DNA from: Microcaldota archaeon
Lineage (GTDB): Archaea; Micrarchaeota; Micrarchaeia; Anstonellales; Anstonellaceae
Length of the DNA: 8,410 nucleotides
Reading direction: 5' to 3'
Assembly: GCA_021813025.1 (NCBI GenBank)
Contig: JAKAME010000055.1
Location: forward strand, 1-8,410
The notes under the pieces were generated by a model, which saw nothing but the letters and a program-made list of their open reading frames with translations, ran no database searches and was not told the origin of the DNA. Every line of letters starts with the position of its first letter. Within the stretch, counting starts at the first letter, position 1. Shown one piece after another: positions 1 through 4,783 of this stretch. Made by a program: the position numbers and the translations under genes.

Positions 1-96
1 CAGGACGTCGCCGTCCATTCGGCAGGCGATGGAGGGCAGGCTGCGCGCAGGGGTGGGGGAGGAGGCGGCAGAACCCAAAATTGTGATGTCCATCAT
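1..96 (-). CDS. rnz: Ribonuclease Z (tRNase Z), N-terminal fragment
   Basis: Only the first 32 codons lie in the window; the gene runs off the left edge. I translated it by hand from the reverse strand. It begins MMDITILGSAASSPTPAR and continues SLPSIACRMDGDVL. This matches the start of the RNase Z family of metallo-beta-lactamase-fold endonucleases, which typically read M-I-x-FLGT-x-(S/A)-x-x-P-T-x-x-R-N-LPSI before the FDCGEGTQ strand. RNase Z cuts the 3' trailer from precursor tRNAs so that CCA can be added, which fits the two tRNAs here that lack an encoded CCA. The zinc-binding HxHxDH motif lies outside the window. Two ATGs are adjacent (96 and 93). I chose the first because a TATA box on this strand is centred about 26 bp upstream, predicting a leaderless mRNA that begins at it. 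The assignment rests on a short segment. Confidence 0.78.
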   Translation of the reverse strand, partial: MMDITILGSAASSPTPARSLPSIACRMDGDVL

Positions 97-118
97 AGGA
101 AAGGATTGGACGGGCGGG

Positions 119-127
119 ATTTATAGG
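119..127. promoter_or_regulatory. TATA element between rnz and the M42 peptidase
   Basis: The plus strand reads ATTTATAGG and the minus strand CCTATAAAT. The centre is about 26 bp from the first ATG of rnz (minus strand), the distance expected for a leaderless transcript. On the plus strand the M42 start at 159 is about 36 bp away, so the same element could drive that gene with a leader of only about 9 nt. No second TATA-like site stands out in the 62-bp gap. Confidence 0.6.
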
Positions 128-143
128 CATTCGGGATGAGAGA

Positions 144-148
144 GGAGG
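144..148 (+). promoter_or_regulatory. Possible Shine-Dalgarno site of the M42 peptidase
   Basis: GGAGG lies 10 nt before the ATG at 159. If the TATA element at 119-127 were the promoter, transcription would start near 150 and exclude this site. Its use would therefore need an upstream start site, and it may be a chance purine run. Confidence 0.35.
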
Positions 149-158
149 CGGTGTTTCT

Positions 159-1208
159 ATGGTTGAATTCGCGCTTTTAGCCAAGCTGACCGAGGCGTTT
201 GGCGTGCCTTCGGAGGAGCACGAGATTGCAAAGCTGATGGAGGCCGAATTCAAGAAGAGAGGCTGGCACGCGGAAACAGACCGCTTCGGCAGCGTGGTGG
301 CCAAAAGCCCCAAGTGCAAAACAAGCCCAATCATGATTGCAGCCCACATGGACGAAATCGGGCTTATGGTGAAATTCGTTTCAGACAAGGGATTTTTGCG
401 CTTCATAAAGGTCGGGAGCATTGATGACAGGGTGCTGCCCAACCAGCGAGTGGTCATCCCCACGCCGGATGGAAAGATTTACGGCGTGATTGGCCACAAG
501 CCGCCGCACATGCAGAAAAAAGGGGGAGAGCGGCGCGCGCCGGAAGCAAAGGACTTGTTCATAGACATAGGGGCGAAAAGCAGGAAGGAAGTCGAGAAGC
601 TGGGGGTGCGCATAGGCACTCCGGTGGGATTCGACATCCCCGCGCGCCACCTGCAGGGCGGGCGCATAACGGCCAAGGCTCTGGACGACCGCGCCGGCTG
701 CTACGGGCTGCTCAAACTGGCCGAGACTCTGAAGGGTGAGGATGTGGTGCTGGTGGGCAGCGTGCAGGAGGAGGTGTCGATGTTCGGCAAGGGGGCCGCC
801 CTGTCTGCATACCGCCTCCAGCCGCGCGCATTTGTTGCCCTTGACACCGCAATTGCAGGCGACCATCCGGAAATAACTGATGAGGAGAGCGGCGGGATTG
901 GACTGGACAAGGGGCCGGTCATCACCCTTGTGGAAGCCGCCGGGATGGGCAACGTGGCTGACAGACAGATGCGCGAGCATTTCATGGCAGTAGCCAAAAG
1001 GGCGAAAATACCGATTCAGCTGGAAGTTATCGAGGGCGGGGCCACCGATGCCGCGTCCGTGTACAGCGTGCGCGGGGGCATACCCTCAATCGCCCTGGGC
1101 ATCCCCACGCGCTACATACACTCAAACGTCGGAGTGTGCGCGGCGCGGGACATCGAGCAGACCATCGAGCTGATGGAGCGCGCGGTGAAGACTTTTCCGA
1201 AGAAGTGA
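159..1208 (+). CDS. M42 family metallo-aminopeptidase (TET-type)
   Basis: This 349-residue protein has the full length and motif set of M42 dinuclear zinc aminopeptidases, which assemble as tetrahedral dodecamers and trim peptides in the cytoplasm downstream of the proteasome. Visible motifs are AAHMDEIGLMV (His63, Asp65), ALDDRAG (bridging Asp176), QEEV (catalytic Glu204 and ligand Glu205), ALDT (Asp229) and RYIHSNVGV (His321). All metal ligands and the general base are present. Residues about 70-170 form the PDZ-like dimerisation domain inserted in the catalytic fold. The GGATDAAS segment (293-300) is also typical. Glutamyl, leucyl and lysyl specificities cannot be separated by eye. Some M42 relatives are annotated as endoglucanase or FrvX; the ligand set favours peptidase. 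It is divergent from rnz and convergent with the next gene, with only 29 bp between their stop codons. Confidence 0.93.
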   Translation: MVEFALLAKLTEAFGVPSEEHEIAKLMEAEFKKRGWHAETDRFGSVVAKSPKCKTSPIMIAAHMDEIGLMVKFVSDKGFLRFIKVGSIDDRVLPNQRVVIPTPDGKIYGVIGHKPPHMQKKGGERRAPEAKDLFIDIGAKSRKEVEKLGVRIGTPVGFDIPARHLQGGRITAKALDDRAGCYGLLKLAETLKGEDVVLVGSVQEEVSMFGKGAALSAYRLQPRAFVALDTAIAGDHPEITDEESGGIGLDKGPVITLVEAAGMGNVADRQMREHFMAVAKRAKIPIQLEVIEGGATDAASVYSVRGGIPSIALGIPTRYIHSNVGVCAARDIEQTIELMERAVKTFPKK

Positions 1209-1223
1209 GAAAGAGGCAGAACC

Positions 1224-1238
1224 TTCTTTTTCTTTTTT
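1224..1238 (+). terminator. T-rich terminator of the M42 gene
   Basis: TTCTTTTTCTTTTTT begins about 16 bp after the M42 stop codon. Archaeal RNA polymerase terminates at such T-tracts without needing a hairpin. The tract reaches the stop codon of the convergent gene. Confidence 0.6.
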
Positions 1239-1765
1239 CAATCCCTGTTGCGCATCAGGAAAGCAAGCGTGATTAGCAGCACTATGGCGATTGCAACCAC
1301 CCACAGCCACTGGGGCGGCAGGCTGATTGGCATGAGGCTGGCCAGCGGAGTCTGCGACTCGTTGATTATCTCGGCCGCGTTCTGTGAATCGGAAGCTGGC
1401 AGAGGGGGAGGAGTGAAGAGCGAGCCGGATTTTGACTGCAGGCGCCCGACTTTGACTATGCGCCCGGATTCCGAGCGGTAGATGTCTGATGAGGAATGGC
1501 AGGTGGAGGAGAGGCAGGAGGAGTAGAGGCTGATGCTGGGGACAAGGCTCCCTTGCGCGTCGGAGAGAAGGAGGGAGGAGGATGAGACAATCCAGTGGCT
1601 GTCGTTTGACGGGTCGAGCTGGAAGGAGAGGCTGGAGAGAAGGGAGGCGGCCTCTGACTGGTTGAGGCCTGTTTGCAGCGCCCAGGGGCCTGCAGACACT
1701 TCCGATGCGCCGAGCGCGGAGGCAAGGGAGAGGAAAACGATTAGGGCCGCCAGTTTTCTTCGCAT
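1238..1765 (-). CDS. Secreted Ser-rich protein with C-terminal membrane anchor, unknown function
   Basis: I do not recognise a family for this 175-residue protein. Residues 1-25 form a signal peptide: basic MRRK, a hydrophobic core LAALIVFLSLASALGA, and likely cleavage near SEVSA. Residues 153-171 are a strong transmembrane segment followed by a short basic tail (MRNRD). This predicts an extracytoplasmic domain of about 125 residues anchored at its C-terminus. That domain is very rich in Ser and Leu and has three N-glycosylation sequons (N35, N54, N135), two cysteines five residues apart (C84, C89) that could form a disulfide, and a Pro-rich linker TPPPLP (118-123). The start at 1765 is supported by a TATA box centred about 25 bp upstream with no Shine-Dalgarno site, suggesting a leaderless mRNA. 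A small cell-surface or envelope protein is the reasonable inference; pilin-like or S-layer-associated roles are possible but unsupported. Confidence 0.72.
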   Translation of the reverse strand: MRRKLAALIVFLSLASALGASEVSAGPWALQTGLNQSEAASLLSSLSFQLDPSNDSHWIVSSSSLLLSDAQGSLVPSISLYSSCLSSTCHSSSDIYRSESGRIVKVGRLQSKSGSLFTPPPLPASDSQNAAEIINESQTPLASLMPISLPPQWLWVVAIAIVLLITLAFLMRNRD

Positions 1766-1786
1766 GTGCTAGGCAGTCAGATAGAA

Positions 1787-1794
1787 ATTATAAA
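1787..1794 (-). promoter_or_regulatory. TATA box of the Ser-rich surface protein gene
   Basis: The minus strand reads CTTTATAATTTC. The centre is 25-26 bp before the ATG at 1765, so the predicted transcript starts at or next to the start codon. Confidence 0.65.
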
Positions 1795-1812
1795 GCTGGG
1801 GCTGGGGGATGG

Positions 1813-1831
1813 AAAAATAAAAATTAAAAAA
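1813..1831 (-). terminator. T-rich terminator of the two-repeat gene
   Basis: On the minus strand this is an almost pure T tract broken by three A residues. It begins about 15 bp after the stop codon of the upstream minus-strand gene and lies just before the TATA box of the next. It separates the two genes into independent transcripts. Confidence 0.65.
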
Positions 1832-1845
1832 GGATGAAAAGCGCC

Positions 1846-2061
1846 TTAGGCGTTCTTGAGCCTGGCCTTGTAGACGTAGCCGTCCTTGCCCAAGTAGTAC
1901 ATGCAGCCGGATTCCTTGCTGACTCTCTCGCTGCCTACTTTCTTCTTCTTGCCCTTCTTGTTGTGCTTCATCGGGGCCGCCCAGACGTAGCCGTCCTTAC
2001 CGATGTAGTAAAGATAGCCGTCTTCGCGCTTGATTCTCTCACTTCCTACTTTGCTGCCCAT
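1846..2061 (-). CDS. Small basic two-repeat protein (KVGSER...YYxGKDGYV), unknown function
   Basis: This 71-residue protein consists of two copies of one unit. Copy 1 is residues 4-32 (KVGSERIKREDGYLYYIGKD continuing GYVW) and copy 2 is residues 41-69 (KVGSERVSKESGCMYYLGKD continuing GYVY). They are offset by 37 residues, with 18 of 29 positions identical. A lysine-rich linker HNKKGKKKK joins them. The net charge is strongly positive. Similar short proteins with GYLYY and KDGYV motifs occur, from memory, as uncharacterised proteins in DPANN archaea; I cannot name a function. The aromatic and Gly-rich beta-hairpin look, plus the basic linker, would suit a nucleic-acid or ribosome-associated role, but that is inference. 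I chose the ATG at 2061 over the in-frame TTG at 2067 because a perfect GGAGGTG lies 7 nt upstream. It has its own TATA box and terminator. Confidence 0.82.
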   Translation of the reverse strand: MGSKVGSERIKREDGYLYYIGKDGYVWAAPMKHNKKGKKKKVGSERVSKESGCMYYLGKDGYVYKARLKNA

Positions 2062-2068
2062 TAACAAA

Positions 2069-2075
2069 CACCTCC
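2069..2075 (-). promoter_or_regulatory. Shine-Dalgarno site GGAGGTG
   Basis: GGAGGTG on the minus strand is separated by 7 nt from the ATG at 2061. It matches the complement of the archaeal 16S rRNA 3' end and decides the start of the two-repeat gene. It is the strongest ribosome-binding site in the window. Confidence 0.85.
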
Positions 2076-2107
2076 CTATTGGATGTCGTCGTGCCCACGA
2101 GGAGAAA

Positions 2108-2117
2108 GTTAATAAAG
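2108..2117 (-). promoter_or_regulatory. TATA box of the two-repeat gene
   Basis: The minus strand reads CTTTATTAAC. A start about 26 bp downstream (near 2086) gives a 5' leader of about 25 nt that contains the Shine-Dalgarno site. The remaining bases up to 2240 hold no gene that I can support. Confidence 0.55.
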
Positions 2118-2206
2118 GTATTCACGACGGCGCATCGGGGAGAAAAACATACTGGCTCCCATCGACGAAGACATGGGGTGAAATAGTGGAAATGGGCGGG
2201 GGAAAT

Positions 2207-2240
2207 GGGGCCCCTCGCTTGGGCTTTCTTTTCGGGCCCC
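2207..2240. repeat. GC inverted repeat after the rfcL stop codon
   Basis: GGGGCCC (2207-2213) and GGGCCCC (2234-2240) can pair as a 7-bp stem with a 20-nt loop directly beyond the rfcL stop codon. It could stabilise the mRNA 3' end or assist termination. No strong T-tract follows on the rfcL strand, so the terminator role is weak, and in GC-rich DNA it may be chance. Confidence 0.3.
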
Positions 2241-3503
2241 TTATTTGGGCTTGCCCTTGCCGGCAGAGGCGCGCTTTTTCGCAGGGGCTGGCGTGGCGGA
2301 GGCTGGGCGGCCGTTCTTGTGCGCCGAGGAGGGCGAGAGCTCGAGCAGGCCGGCCATCTCGTCCTCGTCGAACTGGTAATAGGCGGACAGGGTGGGGGCC
2401 GAGGCGGGGTGCGACTGGCCCATGGCCTGCAGGAGAGGGATGAACTCCGCTGCGCGCGCCGTCGTGGTGTGAACGCGCACGGAGATTTTGGCCGAGAGGG
2501 CTTTGCGCAGGGAGCGGCGCGATTTGGATGCGCCCATGCGCTGGATAAAGGAGGGGAAGGCGTAGGGGATGAAGGAGGGGCCCGTCTTGCCGCGGGTGGA
2601 GGCCACGCCCCAGAGCATGAGGTCCGAGGAATAGCGCAGATAACCCCAGTACTGGATGCGGCGGATGCGGCCGTCGAAAACGTCGGCGCGCGAGAGGCGG
2701 GAGAACGCGGCGGCGCGCTCAAGCAGGTCCGGCCGCTCGGCCGGGAGGTTTTCGGATATGTAGAGCTTGAGGGTGTCGCGCTCGGAGAGAGGCATCATGA
2801 GGCCGCGCGTGGCTGCGAGCGTGGGCGCGCGCATGGCTGTGCGCACCTGCTCGAACACGGCCTTGGCGCGCTCGCGCGAGGCGGCAGGGTTGCGGGCCTG
2901 CAAATCCGAAATCGCGGCGCGCAAATCCCCGTTGGCGTTGGAGGAGATGGAATGGAGCTCCTCGTCGGAAACGTCCAGACGCTCCGACTTCACTATGCGC
3001 GCAAGCACCGCTTTTATGTCGGCCGAATTGACCGCCTTCATTGGCAAAAGCTCGCAGTGCGTGCGCAAAGAGGAGAGGGAGCGGTCGTAGGCGTCCTCGG
3101 CGGTGAGGATGACGGGGCCGCGCGCAGAATCCAGATGAGAGATGAGGGCGGTGATGGCGGCGCGGGCTTTGCTTGAGGCCCATGTGTCGACGTCTTCGGC
3201 CAGCACGAGAGTGGAGAGGCCGAACAAGGATGAGCCGGAAAACGCGCCGCCTAGGTTGGAGGCCCATTTCTCCTTCTCAGCCTCGTTGGGGGGGGAGACT
3301 GGCACCACGTTCCATTCCATCTGCGCTGCAAGCGCGCAGGCGAGGGCTGATTTGCCGCAGCCGGGCGGGCCGTGGATAAGAAGCGGCTTTGAGGGCGCGC
3401 CCACGCTGAAGCCTAACGCCCATTGCTTGGCGCGCGAGACCGCCTCCTTGTTGCCTGCGAAATGCTCGAGGGAGGAGGGGGCATGGGATTGGGTAAAAAG
3501 CAT
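2241..3503 (-). CDS. rfcL: Replication factor C large subunit (clamp loader), divergent
   Basis: This 420-residue AAA+ protein is the large subunit of the archaeal clamp loader, which opens the PCNA ring and places it on primed DNA. Walker A is intact (GPPGCGKS, 45-52). Sensor 2 is intact (GDLRAAISDLQA, Arg195). The collar region LSRADVFDGRIRRIQYWGYL (270-289) and the following GVASTRG are characteristic of RFC-L. Several motifs deviate. The N-terminal box usually near LWVEKYRP reads LFTQSHAP. Walker B reads LVLAEDVD (99-106) instead of hhhhDEVD. Sensor 1 reads ILTAEDAYD instead of TxNDxYD. The tail (391-420) is Lys/Ala/Pro-rich and lacks an obvious C-terminal PIP box. RFC small subunit is not adjacent. 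The ATG at 3503 lies 27 bp from a shared TATA element and has no Shine-Dalgarno site, so the mRNA is probably leaderless. Confidence 0.9.
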   Translation of the reverse strand: MLFTQSHAPSSLEHFAGNKEAVSRAKQWALGFSVGAPSKPLLIHGPPGCGKSALACALAAQMEWNVVPVSPPNEAEKEKWASNLGGAFSGSSLFGLSTLVLAEDVDTWASSKARAAITALISHLDSARGPVILTAEDAYDRSLSSLRTHCELLPMKAVNSADIKAVLARIVKSERLDVSDEELHSISSNANGDLRAAISDLQARNPAASRERAKAVFEQVRTAMRAPTLAATRGLMMPLSERDTLKLYISENLPAERPDLLERAAAFSRLSRADVFDGRIRRIQYWGYLRYSSDLMLWGVASTRGKTGPSFIPYAFPSFIQRMGASKSRRSLRKALSAKISVRVHTTTARAAEFIPLLQAMGQSHPASAPTLSAYYQFDEDEMAGLLELSPSSAHKNGRPASATPAPAKKRASAGKGKPK

Positions 3504-3526
3504 GGGGACGCTTTGGGAAAGACAGG

Positions 3527-3533
3527 TTATATT
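3527..3533. promoter_or_regulatory. Shared bidirectional TATA element of rfcL and ychF
   Basis: TTATATT on the plus strand is AATATAA on the minus strand. Its central base (3530) is exactly 27 bp from the A of the rfcL ATG (3503) and 27 bp from the A of the ychF ATG (3557). One TBP site could therefore serve two leaderless transcripts. The 53-bp gap contains no other TATA-like sequence and no Shine-Dalgarno site on either strand. Confidence 0.7.
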
Positions 3534-3556
3534 CCTTTGTCGGCCTAAGTTCCATC

Positions 3557-4759
3557 ATGCTTGTAGGAATCATCGGAAGCCCCAACAAGGGAAAGAGCCT
3601 GCTGTTCTCCACCCTCACCTCAATCGAGGTGCCAGTGGCTGATTACCCCTTCACCACCATACAGCCCAATCAGGGGGTGGCCATGCTGCGCATGAAATGC
3701 GCGCATGTGGAAATGGGGCTGGCAAAATGCGACGCGAGGGGCGGGCATTGCAAGGACGGGATGCGCGAAATTGCCGTGCCGCTGCTGGACGTGGCAGGCC
3801 TCGTGCCGGGCGCGAGCGAGGGAAGGGGCATGGGCAACCAGTTTTTGGATGACTTGAGGACAGCGGACGGGTTTGTGCAGGTGGTGGACGCGTCGGGAAG
3901 GACGGATTTGGAAGGCAAGCCTGCTGAGAATTTTCCATTGGAGGAAGAGATTGGGTTTTTGCAGGCAGAGCTTGCGGGCTGGCTGGCCGGGATATTGAAG
4001 CGCAACGAGGCAAAATACAAGAACAGGGGGCTGGCCGAGCTGATGGAAGCCGTCTCCGGGCTGGGGTATACGTCAAGCCAGATTACGGTCGCGGCGCAGA
4101 AGGCGGGCGTGAGCCTTGAGCGCATACAATGGAATGGCGAGCAGACCGCGCGGTTTGCCAGGAATTTGTGGGCAGACGGCAAGCCCATGGTGGTTGCGGC
4201 AAACAAGGCGGATTTGCCCGGAGCGATGGAGAGAGTGAAAAGGATGCAGACAGGACGGGAGGGCGGCGAAAGCTCCGGGGGCGCCAGCGCTACCGGGCAT
4301 GCCGCAATCCGCCCCTGCTCAGCCATGTATGAGCATGCGCTGCAGAAGGCTGCGAGGGCAGGAATGATAGAATATTCGCCCGGTGTCCCTGATTTTGAAA
4401 TCACCGGCTCGCCGGACGCTGCGCAGAGACAGGCGCTGGAGCGCATACGCTCGTTCATGAAAGAGAATGGAGGCACTGGCGTGCATGCCGCCTTGCGCGA
4501 GCTGGTGTTCGGCAAATTGGGCATGATGGTTGTTTATCCTGTGGAGGACGAGAACCATTACACTGACAGGAAAGGCAACGTTTTGCCTGACGCCATCCTG
4601 GTGCCGCCCGGCACCACAGCAGTGCAGCTGGCTGCCGCAGTCCATACAGATTTGGCCAAGAGCTTTATCGGGGCGGTGGATGCCAAGACCAAGAGAAGGG
4701 TGGGCCGGGACCACCCCCTGCAAAATGGGGACATTATTAAAATCGTGGCTGCGAGATAG
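3557..4759 (+). CDS. ychF: YchF/Obg-family GTPase with TGS domain
   Basis: This 400-residue TRAFAC-class P-loop GTPase is of the archaeal YchF type. G1 is GSPNKGKS (7-14), the switch I region is YPFTTIQPNQG (30-40), G3 is DVAGL (78-82), G4 is NKAD (216-219) and G5 is near CSA (254-256). The Leu after DVAG replaces the usual catalytic Gln, as in hydrophobic-substituted (HAS) GTPases. Bacterial YchF and its eukaryotic homologue Ola1 have altered G4 and prefer ATP; NKAD here argues for GTP, as in archaeal homologues. A helical region (about 128-205) sits between G3 and G4, and a TGS domain forms the last 60 residues (PPGTTAVQLAAAVHTDLAKS, ending GDIIKIVAAR). A Gly/Ser-rich loop (232-249) precedes G5. 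Family members bind ribosomes. The gene is divergent from rfcL and only 24 bp ahead of the next gene, likely in one operon. Confidence 0.92.
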   Translation: MLVGIIGSPNKGKSLLFSTLTSIEVPVADYPFTTIQPNQGVAMLRMKCAHVEMGLAKCDARGGHCKDGMREIAVPLLDVAGLVPGASEGRGMGNQFLDDLRTADGFVQVVDASGRTDLEGKPAENFPLEEEIGFLQAELAGWLAGILKRNEAKYKNRGLAELMEAVSGLGYTSSQITVAAQKAGVSLERIQWNGEQTARFARNLWADGKPMVVAANKADLPGAMERVKRMQTGREGGESSGGASATGHAAIRPCSAMYEHALQKAARAGMIEYSPGVPDFEITGSPDAAQRQALERIRSFMKENGGTGVHAALRELVFGKLGMMVVYPVEDENHYTDRKGNVLPDAILVPPGTTAVQLAAAVHTDLAKSFIGAVDAKTKRRVGRDHPLQNGDIIKIVAAR

Positions 4760-4771
4760 GGGCAGGTATGT

Positions 4772-4778
4772 GGAGGGG
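4772..4778 (+). promoter_or_regulatory. Shine-Dalgarno site of the 487-residue membrane protein
   Basis: GGAGGGG lies 5 nt before the ATG at 4784, in the 24-bp gap after ychF. A strong ribosome-binding site with no room for a separate promoter supports co-transcription with ychF. Confidence 0.7.
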
Positions 4779-4783
4779 AGCTT

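Noticed and set aside
1248..1772. Plus-strand frames opposite the Ser-rich protein gene
   Set aside because: They lack promoter or ribosome-binding signals and recognisable motifs. The minus-strand frame has a signal peptide, a membrane anchor and a well-placed TATA box.
2062..2067. TTG start at 2067 for the two-repeat protein
   Set aside because: The GGAGGTG site would then be only 1 nt away. The ATG at 2061 has ideal spacing.
2205..3176. Long open frame (323 codons) on the plus strand opposite rfcL
   Set aside because: It is Arg/Gly/Ala-rich shadow coding antisense to a clear RFC-L gene. Long spurious frames are expected in GC-rich DNA. It has no family motif and no promoter or ribosome-binding site.
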